DNA of 33,873 bases from Comamonadaceae bacterium (GTDB lineage: Bacteria; Pseudomonadota; Gammaproteobacteria; Burkholderiales; Burkholderiaceae_C), in contig CANFPJ010000016.1 in assembly GCA_947448885.1 (NCBI GenBank), forward strand, positions 1 to 33,873, written 5' to 3'. The stretch's first letter is position 1; every line of letters starts with the position of its first letter. Under the pieces are notes generated by a model that worked only from the letters and a program-made list of their open reading frames with translations, was not told where the DNA came from and did not search any database. The position numbers and the translations under genes were made by a program. Of this stretch, positions 24,749-32,623 are shown piece after piece.

Positions 24749-24783
24749 CCCATGCGTTTGATAGCATGGGTTGTCGTTTTTTT
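24749..24783 (+). terminator. Rho-independent terminator after Bug-3
   Basis: A 7-bp stem (CCCATGC/GCATGGG) with an 8-base loop at 24749-24770 is followed by TTGTCG and then a run of seven T residues to 24783. It ends the NTF2-Bug-3 unit 48 bases after the Bug-3 stop. The rest of the gap to 24871 shows nothing beyond the next ribosome-binding site. Confidence 0.75.
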
Positions 24784-24871
24784 CACCCAAAGCCCTGGAT
24801 CGCGCCCAGACGACCGATCGACCATCTCGGCGCATTCCTTCAACACAATCTCCCCTACAAAGGTGCATGGC

Positions 24872-25708
24872 ATGAAACGCTTCCTCTCTCACATGGGCCT
24901 GCTGGTCGCCCTATTGACCGCCTGGATGGGCTTGGCATCTGCGGCCTTAGCCCAAGGCTCGGGCAAAACCGAATTGCTCTGGCTGGGCCAAGCGGGCTTT
25001 CGGATCAAGACCCCTGGTGGCAAGATCATCGTCATCGACCCCTGGCTCAGCGGCGGCCCCAAGACCCCAGCACCTTACAAAACCGACTTTGCGGCCCTTG
25101 GAAAAATTGATGTGCTGCTGGTCACCCATGGGCATGTGGATCACCTCGGTGATGCCCCTGCTCTGGCCAAGCTCAATAACACCATCCTGTACGGCCCTGC
25201 CGACATGGTGACCCCGCTGATCACCCTGGGTTTGATCCCCGCCAACTTGAGCCATCGCTTCAACAAAACCGGGCATGTCAAACCAGCGCCTGGCATCAAA
25301 GTCACCGCCGTGGCGGCTGAGCATTCCTCCCTCATCGTGCACCCCAACCCGGTCACCGGCAAACTCGAATCGCACCCCGCTGGGGAAGCCGTGGGCTACA
25401 TCATTGAAATGGAAAACGGCTTCAAAATTTGGCACATGGGCGATACCGGTTTGTTTGGTGACATGAAGTTCATCAGCGAACGCTACAAACCCGATTTGGT
25501 GCTGATGCCGATTGGTGGCAACTTCACCATGGACCCCGAAGACGCCGCCTGGGGTGCGCGCCAATGGATCAACCCCAAAATGGTCATCCCCATCCACTAC
25601 AACTCCAACCCTTTGGCCAAAGGCACCTTGGCTGAATTTCAAGAGGCCATGAAAGGCAGCCCCATCAAGGTGATTCCCATGAGCGAAGGCCAAACCGTTG
25701 AATTTTGA
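24872..25708 (+). CDS. Exported metallo-beta-lactamase-fold hydrolase (UPF0173-like)
   Basis: A 278-residue metal-dependent hydrolase. From the ATG at 24872 it has a signal peptide (MKRFLSHMGLLVALLTAWMG to AALAQ), then ELLWLGQAGFRIKTPGGKII typical of the UPF0173/YtkL group, and THGHVDHLGD with His86, His88, Asp90 and His91 for the two metal ions. HMGDTGLFGDM and VIPIHYNSNP supply the later ligands. UPF0173 proteins are usually cytoplasmic and of unknown function, so the signal peptide is worth noting. AAAGG lies upstream of the start. It lies 42 bases before Bug-4. Confidence 0.88.
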   Translation: MKRFLSHMGLLVALLTAWMGLASAALAQGSGKTELLWLGQAGFRIKTPGGKIIVIDPWLSGGPKTPAPYKTDFAALGKIDVLLVTHGHVDHLGDAPALAKLNNTILYGPADMVTPLITLGLIPANLSHRFNKTGHVKPAPGIKVTAVAAEHSSLIVHPNPVTGKLESHPAGEAVGYIIEMENGFKIWHMGDTGLFGDMKFISERYKPDLVLMPIGGNFTMDPEDAAWGARQWINPKMVIPIHYNSNPLAKGTLAEFQEAMKGSPIKVIPMSEGQTVEF

Positions 25709-25750
25709 TCGGACCTGGTAGGGGCTGGGTGATTTTCGGAAGGGGAATAC

Positions 25751-26713
25751 ATGAAACGTTGGCACCATGGTTTCATGGCCTGGATGGCCATGTCGTTGGC
25801 GATGAGCGCATGGGCGCAGGGTTCGTCCACCGTGCGCTTGGTGGTGCCCTTTGCCACCGGTGGGCCCACCGACATTGCTGCCCGTGTGATTGCCCCGCTG
25901 TTGTCGGAGGCCTTGGGAAAAACCGTCATTGTGGACAACCGGGTGGGTGCCACAGGTGCGATTGGCGCTGAATTTGTGGCCCGCGCCAACCCCGATGGCC
26001 AAACCATTTTGTTCGGGACCAGCAGCATCATGGCGGCCAACCCCGCCTTGGTGGCCAAATTGCCCTACGACCCGGTGAATGACTTTGCGCCGGTGGGTCA
26101 GGTCGCCACCATCGAGAACATCCTCGTCGTGCACCCCTCGGTTCCGGCGAGCAATGTGCAAGAGTTCATTCGCCATGCGCGCGACAACCCTGGCAAATTG
26201 TTTTATGGCTCATCGGGCATGGGCAGCACCTACCACTTGGGCGCTGAGCTGTTCGCGAATCAGGCCAAGGTACAAATTTCGCATGTCCCTTACAAAGGGC
26301 AAGGCCCTGCCGCCCAAGATTTGCTGGCTGGGCATCTGCAACTGATGTTTGATGCTTTCAACTCGGCTTACCCCAACATCAAGGCTGGTCGTGTCAAAGC
26401 CCTGGGCATTGCCAGCGCCAAACGCCACCCCGATTTGCCCGACCTGCCCACCATCTCTGAGCAAGGCCTCAATGGCTATGTGACCACCATTTGGTTGGCT
26501 TTGTTTGTGCCCGTCAAAACACCCAAGCCGGTGATCGACAAGTTGAACCAAGCGCTGATGGGCATCATGCAGCAAGCCGACGTCAAAGACAGATTCACCA
26601 AGCTGGGCATGCAAGCAGCCCCATTGACACCGCCAGAGCTCGATCAGATGCTCCGCAAAGAGCTGGCCATGTGGACCCGCGTGGTCAAAGAAAACAACAT
26701 CAAGGCCGAGTAA
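25751..26713 (+). CDS. Bug/TctC-family periplasmic solute-binding protein (Bug-4)
   Basis: 320 residues, with a strong GGAAGGGGA ribosome-binding site. The signal runs MKRWHHGFMAWMAMSLAMSA to WAQ. VRLVVPFATGGPTDIAARVI is the first loop: the middle glycine of the usual PGGG is changed to give TGGP, a known variant. NRVGATGAIGAEFVARANPDGQTILFG and VPYKGQGPAAQDLLAG follow. It is probably cotranscribed with the metal-dependent hydrolase gene. It ends 47 bases before the end of the convergent cytochrome gene, with no obvious terminator between. Confidence 0.92.
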   Translation: MKRWHHGFMAWMAMSLAMSAWAQGSSTVRLVVPFATGGPTDIAARVIAPLLSEALGKTVIVDNRVGATGAIGAEFVARANPDGQTILFGTSSIMAANPALVAKLPYDPVNDFAPVGQVATIENILVVHPSVPASNVQEFIRHARDNPGKLFYGSSGMGSTYHLGAELFANQAKVQISHVPYKGQGPAAQDLLAGHLQLMFDAFNSAYPNIKAGRVKALGIASAKRHPDLPDLPTISEQGLNGYVTTIWLALFVPVKTPKPVIDKLNQALMGIMQQADVKDRFTKLGMQAAPLTPPELDQMLRKELAMWTRVVKENNIKAE

Positions 26714-26760
26714 GCAGACAGCCTCTGCGGGGCCATGCTGGGGTCATCACCGACCAGCGC

Positions 26761-27447
26761 TCAATCCCATTCCATCAGCGAGGCCGCCACCAGTCGATTG
26801 GTCACACCACGCACGCCGGGCACTTGGGCTGCAATGTCTTGCGCTTGTTGCACCCATTCACTTTTTTCAACAGCCCCCGCCAAGGTGATCTGGCCCTGTG
26901 CATTGCTGACCTTGATGCCCACGCCGCGCAGCGTCACCACGCCGTCGTAGGTTTCAATCCTGTTTTGGGGTTGCCCCAAAGCGCTGCGCAACAACTCAGC
27001 AATGTGTTGGCTCAATGCCAGAGGGTCGTTCAAAGGCGGCACGGTGGCAGCGCTTCGGTTGGGAATGGCCGCAGCTTGGGCTTGGGCTGCGGCATGGATC
27101 GGAACCTGTGCACTTGTGGTGACCCCCACTTGGATCATCATGTGATCAAAAGCGGCTTTGACCTGAGCCTCACTGAGATGGGCAAAGCCACCCTTGGCCA
27201 CCATGGCCGAATTGGGCTTGCCCTGCAAGGCCACTTGGTACAAGGCATCCACACCGCGCAGTGCACGCTGCTGCCAATCGCGTTGGTCCTGCAAACGAGG
27301 CGCCTGGCCCGTCCCACTGTCGTGACAAACGCTGCAGGTGTCGCGGTAAATTTGCGCACCGGCTGTGTTTTGCGCCATGACAGATAAGGCTTGCCCCGCC
27401 CAAACCATCACCCAGCAGGCACGCCAAAACCCGGTACCCCGCCCCAT
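26761..27447 (-). CDS. c-type cytochrome fused to a BON domain
   Basis: A 228-residue exported protein. The N-terminal hydrophobic stretch (about 8-25) ends at VMAQ. A class I cytochrome domain of the c5 kind follows, with CSVCH at 38-42 and Met82 in NSAMVAKGG as probable distal ligand. An Ala/Pro-rich linker (about 112-140) leads to a BON domain (about 145-222) with VTLRGVGIKVSNAQGQITLAGAV and VPGVRGVTNRLV. BON domains bind membranes or other envelope components, so the fusion suggests a tethered electron carrier. The ATG at 27447 comes 2 bases after the stop of the hydrolase gene upstream, so they form an operon. Confidence 0.85.
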   Translation of the reverse strand: MGRGTGFWRACWVMVWAGQALSVMAQNTAGAQIYRDTCSVCHDSGTGQAPRLQDQRDWQQRALRGVDALYQVALQGKPNSAMVAKGGFAHLSEAQVKAAFDHMMIQVGVTTSAQVPIHAAAQAQAAAIPNRSAATVPPLNDPLALSQHIAELLRSALGQPQNRIETYDGVVTLRGVGIKVSNAQGQITLAGAVEKSEWVQQAQDIAAQVPGVRGVTNRLVAASLMEWD

Positions 27448-27449
27448 GG

Positions 27450-28556
27450 TCAAGTCCCCAAATACACCGCATCGGGCCGCGAAAAATACGCTTCCAACAG
27501 GTGGTAAACCAACAGGTAGTTTTTAGACCGGGTGCTGGTGTGCGCAATGCCGGGCATCACGGTGAACTGCTTATCCGGGTTGGGCAGTTTGTCGAAAAAT
27601 GCAGCCAAGTCTGCGAAGCTGGCAATGCCATCGTACTGACCGCGCATGATCAAGGTGGGAACGGTGATTTTTTCGGGATCGCACAGGGGCAAATTGGCCG
27701 ACATGTCCACATAGGTTCCGGTCGGCACCGAACTGTCCAAGGCCAAGACCGCATCGGCAAACGCTTCCACCACGCTCATGTCACTGGTGCCTGGGTGGTC
27801 TCGGGTGAAGATGCTGCGGATCATGGCACGGTCGATGGGCCGCCGGTTGCTGGCCAAATAAGCGGGCAAGCGCTTGCGCCGATCGGCCAGGGTGGGGCTG
27901 CCTTGACCGGTCCACACAAAAGCGTCCAATGCCAAGCGCTTGACCCGTTGCGGATGGTTTTGCGCAAACAAAGCCGCGCGCAAGCCACCCGAAGACGCGC
28001 CATACAGCAACAAGGGTTCACCGCCATTGAGGCCCAAAATGTATTCGCTGACCGCTGCCAAATCGTCTGCGCCACAAGCCACATTGGCATTGACCGGGCG
28101 GGCTTTATCCGAGCGGCCATAGCCTTCGCAATCGAAGCACCAGACGTCATACCCCAAACGGGCGAACCAATCCATCAAAGACGATTGGGGTCGACCTGCA
28201 ATTTGCAAATCAAATACCGGGGTTGAAGCCATGGAAGACCCATGGACAAACACCACCGTGCCCCGGTATTGTGCGCTGCGCACCGAGCCCACCATGTCGG
28301 CGCGCTGCTTGCGCCACATGAACAGGCGCACAGCCACGCCGTCAACACGTTTGTGGGTCCAGTGCTCGCGCCCCACCACCTCAGCCAAAACGGGTTTGTC
28401 TGGGGCCTGAGCCTGTGCTGTCGGGGCAGCCAAGCCGACACCCAAAGTGACGCCGCCAAGTTGGGTCAAAAATCCACGCCGTGCGCTGTGTGTGTCGCCC
28501 TCAGCGAGTTGCTCCGTCTGCGATGGGCTTGTCTTGGAGATGGGGTCGATGCTCAT
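27450..28556 (-). CDS. Tat-exported alpha/beta hydrolase
   Basis: 368 residues from the ATG at 28556 (MSIDPISKTS), with AGGGGA in front. Arginines 26-27 in SARRGFLTQLGGVTLGVGL form a Tat signal ending near TAQAQ. TVVFVHGSSMASTPVFDLQ is the oxyanion segment; GASSG (186-190) is the nucleophile elbow with Ser188; GQYDGIAS supplies the acid and PGIAHTS the histidine, giving a complete Ser-Asp-His triad. WCFDCEGYGRSD is the usual strand 4 loop. The periplasmic substrate is unknown. It is first in a two-gene operon with the BON cytochrome, which suggests oxidation follows hydrolysis; that is inference. Confidence 0.87.
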   Translation of the reverse strand: MSIDPISKTSPSQTEQLAEGDTHSARRGFLTQLGGVTLGVGLAAPTAQAQAPDKPVLAEVVGREHWTHKRVDGVAVRLFMWRKQRADMVGSVRSAQYRGTVVFVHGSSMASTPVFDLQIAGRPQSSLMDWFARLGYDVWCFDCEGYGRSDKARPVNANVACGADDLAAVSEYILGLNGGEPLLLYGASSGGLRAALFAQNHPQRVKRLALDAFVWTGQGSPTLADRRKRLPAYLASNRRPIDRAMIRSIFTRDHPGTSDMSVVEAFADAVLALDSSVPTGTYVDMSANLPLCDPEKITVPTLIMRGQYDGIASFADLAAFFDKLPNPDKQFTVMPGIAHTSTRSKNYLLVYHLLEAYFSRPDAVYLGT

Positions 28557-28747
28557 GTGGCGAATCCCCTGCGAAATGATTTCGAGGTCATGTGTGGTCT
28601 TCCAGCATTCGGTGTGATGGCTCGGTCGAGGACCCAGCCATTGAACCGCCGGAACCAGCGGCGACTCAACAGGGTTAACCCTTGCGACCAGCCCCCATCG
28701 CGACAGCGGCAAAGGGTGAGAATATTCATTTCAATCGAACCCCCTTC

Positions 28748-29536
28748 ATGAAGTCTTTTCTCACACCATTCATCCAAGGAGTTTGTCTGATGGTTTCTGC
28801 TGCCTCATTTCAGGCCCATGGCCAAACGGCGGATCTGTTGGCACCCACGGGGACGTTGCGTGCATCCATCAATTTGGGCAACCCCTTGCTGGCCCATACC
28901 GATGCCCTCACCGGCCAGGCAGCGGGTTTGTCGGTTGACTTGGCGCAGGCCCTGGCGCATCGCTTGGGGGTACCGCTGGCGCTGAAGGTTTTCAATGCCG
29001 CAGGCAAGTCGGTGCAAGCCCTGAGCGAAGGCCAGGCCGACATTGGCTTTTTTGCCTTGGACCCGCTGCGCGGCGAAGGCGTCTTGTTCACACAAGCCTA
29101 TGTGTTGATCGAAGGCAGTTACTTGGTTCGCAGCCAATCGCCGGTGACGCAGAACGATCAGGTCGATCGACCCGGCGTGCGCGTGATGGTGGGCAAAGGC
29201 AGTGCCTATGACTTGTTCCTCAGCCGACACCTGCAACAAGCGACCATTTTGCGAGCACCGACCTCACCCGAGGTGGTCACTGAATTTTTGTCTCAAGGGG
29301 TTGAGGTCGCCGCTGGTGTTCGCCAGCAACTCGAAGCCGATGCCCAACAGCAACCCGGCTTGCGTTTGCTGCCGGGTCGCTTCATGGTCATCGAGCAGGC
29401 CATGGCGGTGCCCAAATCCCATGGTGCGCAAGCAGCGGCGCAACTCGATCAATTTGTCGCCGAGATGAAACGCAATGGCATGGTGGCCCAATCTTTGCAA
29501 AAAAACCGTGTCCAAGGGGCAAGCATCGCCCCTTGA
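28748..29536 (+). CDS. Family-3 ABC-type periplasmic binding protein, orphan
   Basis: 262 residues from the ATG at 28748 (MKSFLTPFIQGVCLMVSAAS, signal ending near AHGQ). TGTLRASINLGNPLLAHTDA, then GQAAGLSVDLAQALAHRLGVPLAL and EGQADIGFFALDPLRGEGVLFT, is the standard layout of SBP_bac_3 amino-acid/opine binding proteins. No permease or ATPase adjoins it. It is divergent from the Tat hydrolase across a 191-bp gap (28557-28747) in which I see no clear promoter beyond an AT-rich AGAATATTCATTT near 28718-28730. It could serve as a chemosensory or sensor partner rather than a transporter part. Confidence 0.85.
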   Translation: MKSFLTPFIQGVCLMVSAASFQAHGQTADLLAPTGTLRASINLGNPLLAHTDALTGQAAGLSVDLAQALAHRLGVPLALKVFNAAGKSVQALSEGQADIGFFALDPLRGEGVLFTQAYVLIEGSYLVRSQSPVTQNDQVDRPGVRVMVGKGSAYDLFLSRHLQQATILRAPTSPEVVTEFLSQGVEVAAGVRQQLEADAQQQPGLRLLPGRFMVIEQAMAVPKSHGAQAAAQLDQFVAEMKRNGMVAQSLQKNRVQGASIAP

Positions 29537-29556
29537 GTTGGACACCGGCCTGTGCG

Positions 29557-30282
29557 CTAGCCTGTGTGGGGCTGGGGCAGGGCAAAGCGTGTGTACAAAG
29601 GGTCATCCAGCCCGGCCTGGGCAAACCCTTTGGCCCGCAGTTGGCACGAAGCACATTCGCCACAAGGCTGGCCCTGCGGGCCCGGGTCGTAGCAACTGCT
29701 GGTGAGTGCATGGTCCACGCCCAAACCCACACCGGTTTGAATGATTTGCGCTTTGTCCATGGCCATCAAGGGGGCGTGAATCGTCAAGCGTTGGTGACCT
29801 TCAACGCCGGCCTTGGTGGCCAAATTGGCCATGCGCTCAAACGCCTGGATGTATTCAGGGCGGCAATCCGGGTAGCCCGAGTAATCGAGGGCATTGACCC
29901 CCATGAAGACATCAAAGCTGCCCAAGGTTTCCGCCCAGGCCAAAGCAAAACTCAGAAACACCGTGTTGCGTGCAGGAACGTAAGTGATCGGGATGCCGCC
30001 CACAGCGGGGTGCGCTTGCGCACCTTTGGGCACGGCCACATCCGCTGTCAATGCCGAGCCGCCGAATGCACGCAAATCCACATCGATGGTGATGTGGTGC
30101 TTCACACCCATGGACTGGGCCACGGCCTGCGCCGCTTGCAACTCCACCACATGGCGCTGTCCGTAGCGAAAACTCAGGGCGTGCACATCGAACCCCCGCT
30201 GCTGGGCCATGGCCACCACCGTCGACGAATCCAAGCCCCCACTGAACAAAACAACGGCTTTGGGCAAGGGGGTGGCAGACAT
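29557..30282 (-). CDS. queC: 7-cyano-7-deazaguanine synthase
   Basis: Converts 7-carboxy-7-deazaguanine to preQ0 with ammonia and ATP, a step in queuosine tRNA-modification synthesis. The 241-residue protein has the PP-loop SGGLDSS (14-20), [28 protein letters not shown], and the Zn-binding cysteines in SSCYDPGP and CGECASC. It is full length. It lies alone between two binding-protein genes; no queD, queE or queF and no preQ1-type riboswitch is seen upstream in the gap 30283-30438. Confidence 0.97.
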   Translation of the reverse strand: MSATPLPKAVVLFSGGLDSSTVVAMAQQRGFDVHALSFRYGQRHVVELQAAQAVAQSMGVKHHITIDVDLRAFGGSALTADVAVPKGAQAHPAVGGIPITYVPARNTVFLSFALAWAETLGSFDVFMGVNALDYSGYPDCRPEYIQAFERMANLATKAGVEGHQRLTIHAPLMAMDKAQIIQTGVGLGVDHALTSSCYDPGPQGQPCGECASCQLRAKGFAQAGLDDPLYTRFALPQPHTG

Positions 30283-30438
30283 GCGATGCTTTCAAAAATA
30301 GGGCTGGGGATGGGGGTGTGAACTCGTCCTGTCAGGCCAGTTTGCACACCGCCTAGTTTATGATGCCCAGCCCAGTCAGGCGCCATCACCCGATTCACCC
30401 AAACATCTGCTCACACCGCTCCCAAGCCAGGAAACCCC

Positions 30439-31419
30439 ATGAAATCCACGCGTCGAATTTTCTCGTTGTTGGCCCTTTTTTGCGCCACCTCGGTGTGGGC
30501 CCAAGCCGACTTCCCCAGCAAGCCCATCCGCTTGTTGATTCCTTTTCCGCCTGGGGGCGGTACCGACTTTGTGTCGCGCGTGGTGGGCTCCAAACTGGCC
30601 GAACTCACCAAGTGGTCGGTGGTGTTGGAGAACATGCCGGGGGCCGGTGGCAATTTGGCAATTGCCGCCGCAGCCAAGGCCGCGCCCGATGGTTACACCA
30701 TCGTCATGGGGCAAAGCGACAACATGATGTTGGGCCCATGGCTGTATCCCAATGTGGGCTATGACACCGTGAAGAGTTTCACGCCCATCATCCAAGCCAC
30801 CGTGGCCCCACTGGCCATTGTCAGCAACGCACAACCGGTGGGTCAGCAACACCGCATCCAATCCCCCGCCGACATGGTCGCCAAGGGCAAAACAGCCAAT
30901 GGCTTCACCTGGGCATCGGCGGGCAATGGCACGGTGGGCCATTTGTACACCGAGCAATTCAAACAGGCCACGCAAACCAAATTGCTGCATGTGCCCTACA
31001 AAGGCGCTGCGCCGGCTTTGAACGATGTGATCGGAGGCTCGGTGGACTTGGCCATTTTGTCGGTGCCTTCGGTGCTGCCCTTGGTCAATGGCGGCAAGCT
31101 CAAGCCAGTGGCCGTGACCACGGCGAAACGCTCGCCCATGCTGCCCGACACGCCCACGCTGGATGAAGCGGGCATCAAAGGCATTGATGTGGGCATTTGG
31201 CTGGGCTTGTTCGCGCCAGTGGGCACACCAGCGGCCATCGTGGCGCGCTTGAATGCCGAGATCAACAAGGTTTTGGCCTTGCCCGACGTGCGTGAAAAAA
31301 TTGCCAATGGTGGCGCCACGGCCGTGGGGGGCAGCGCCGAAGAGTTTGGTCAATTCGTTCGCGCCGACTATGCCCGCTGGGGCAAGATTGCCAAAGAGTC
31401 CAACATCAAACTCGACTGA
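30439..31419 (+). CDS. Bug/TctC-family periplasmic solute-binding protein (Bug-5)
   Basis: 326 residues with signal MKSTRRIFSLLALFCATSVW ending in AQA. IRLLIPFPPGGGTDFVSRVV is the first ligand loop, then ENMPGAGGNLAIAAAAKAAPD and VPYKGAAPALNDVIGGSVD. The ribosome-binding site is AGGAAA. It is the first gene of a three-gene operon with the CoA-transferase (3 bases on) and the HMG-CoA-lyase-family gene, so its ligand is probably the free acid that those enzymes use. Confidence 0.93.
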   Translation: MKSTRRIFSLLALFCATSVWAQADFPSKPIRLLIPFPPGGGTDFVSRVVGSKLAELTKWSVVLENMPGAGGNLAIAAAAKAAPDGYTIVMGQSDNMMLGPWLYPNVGYDTVKSFTPIIQATVAPLAIVSNAQPVGQQHRIQSPADMVAKGKTANGFTWASAGNGTVGHLYTEQFKQATQTKLLHVPYKGAAPALNDVIGGSVDLAILSVPSVLPLVNGGKLKPVAVTTAKRSPMLPDTPTLDEAGIKGIDVGIWLGLFAPVGTPAAIVARLNAEINKVLALPDVREKIANGGATAVGGSAEEFGQFVRADYARWGKIAKESNIKLD

Positions 31420-31422
31420 GCC

Positions 31423-32601
31423 ATGCAACTCGACGGCATCCGTGTGTTGGACCTGACACGCATTTTGTCGGGGCCGTTTGCCGCCATGTTTTTGGCCGAC
31501 ATGGGTGCCGAAGTGATCAAGGTCGAGGACCCGGCCATGGGTGACCCAGTGCGCCAACAGGGCGCGGCGGTCAATGGTTATTCCTTGTACTTCGCGACCT
31601 TCAACCGCAACAAAAGGTCGCTCACCCTGGACCTGCGCCACCCTGAATCCAAAGCGCTATTGAAGCAACTGGTGCAACGCTGCGATGTGGTGCTCAACAA
31701 CTTTAGACCGGGTGTGATGGACGACATGGGCTTGTCTTGGGCCGCCTTGCAACACATCAAACCCGACATCATCAGCTGCCACGTGACCGGTTTTGGGCTG
31801 GATGGGCCGTATGCGCAACGCCCCTCCTTTGACTTCATCGCCCAGGCCATGAGCGGCTTCATGAGCGTGAACGGCTTTGCCGATGGCCCGCCCATGCGGG
31901 CCGCGCCGCCCATCTCCGACTTGATCGCCGGTTCTTACGCCGCCATGGGGGTTCTGGCCGCTTTGGTGCGCCGGGGTCGCACAGGTCAGGGCGAAGAGGT
32001 GACCACCTCCCTGACCGACAGCATGACCAGCATGTTGGCATTTTTGGCCACCAATTACTTTGCCAACGGGCAATTGCCCCAACGAACCGGCAACGACCAT
32101 GCCCTGGCCTCGCCCTATGGTTTGTTTGAAGCCAGCGATGGGCAAATCGCTGTGGCCCCATCCAACGACAGTTTTTATGTCAAGCTGCTCGCCGCTTTGG
32201 ATTTGCAACACCTCAAAGACCGTCCCGAGTTTGCCAACAACGCGTTGCGCTTTGAGCACCGCAGCGCCATCAATGGCGAGATCAATGCATGCACGCGCTT
32301 GATGCCGGTGGCGCATTGGATCGAGGTGATCAACCGGGCCGGCGTGCCCTGTGGCCGCGTTTTGAATGTGGCCGAGGTGTTTGACGACCCACAAACCCAG
32401 CATCAGCAAATGCGCGTGACCATTGACCACCCCCAACACGGGGCCTTGGACGTGTTGGGCTTCCCGATCAAATTCACCCAAGCACCCTGCACCATGCACC
32501 GCCCCCCACCCGACTTGGGCGGCGACACCGATGCGATACTTCAAGAATTGGGTTTGGCTCCAGCACAAATCCAAAACTTGCGCCGAGCCAAAGCCATTTG
32601 A
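31423..32601 (+). CDS. CaiB/BaiF family (class III) CoA-transferase
   Basis: A 392-residue formyl-CoA-transferase-type enzyme that moves CoA between carboxylic acids. GIRVLDLTRILSGPFAAMFLADMGAEVIKVE (5-35) is the signature start; NRNKRSLTLDLR (61-72) and CDVVLNNFRPGVMDDMGL follow. Asp166 in PPISDLIAGSYAAMGVLAAL aligns with the catalytic aspartate (Asp169) of formyl-CoA transferase. Full length. The family includes succinyl-CoA:3-hydroxy-3-methylglutarate transferase (SUGCT), which would fit the lyase gene that follows 22 bases later. The donor and acceptor are not shown by sequence. Confidence 0.94.
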   Translation: MQLDGIRVLDLTRILSGPFAAMFLADMGAEVIKVEDPAMGDPVRQQGAAVNGYSLYFATFNRNKRSLTLDLRHPESKALLKQLVQRCDVVLNNFRPGVMDDMGLSWAALQHIKPDIISCHVTGFGLDGPYAQRPSFDFIAQAMSGFMSVNGFADGPPMRAAPPISDLIAGSYAAMGVLAALVRRGRTGQGEEVTTSLTDSMTSMLAFLATNYFANGQLPQRTGNDHALASPYGLFEASDGQIAVAPSNDSFYVKLLAALDLQHLKDRPEFANNALRFEHRSAINGEINACTRLMPVAHWIEVINRAGVPCGRVLNVAEVFDDPQTQHQQMRVTIDHPQHGALDVLGFPIKFTQAPCTMHRPPPDLGGDTDAILQELGLAPAQIQNLRRAKAI

Positions 32602-32623
32602 TCCACCACACCCCTCACTGCCC

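Noticed and set aside
23096-24892. 598-codon open frame on the minus strand
   Set aside because: It lies antisense to the NTF2-like and Bug-3 genes, whose motifs and ribosome-binding sites are clear. The translated product is His/Gly/Gln-rich with no recognisable domain, as expected of a shadow frame in GC-rich DNA.
30283-30438. preQ1 riboswitch upstream of queC
   Set aside because: No preQ1-I or preQ1-II core could be matched in the gap, only ordinary GC-rich sequence.
30376-31641. 421-codon open frame on the minus strand
   Set aside because: Antisense to Bug-5 and the start of the CoA-transferase gene; composition is that of a mirror frame and no family motif is present.
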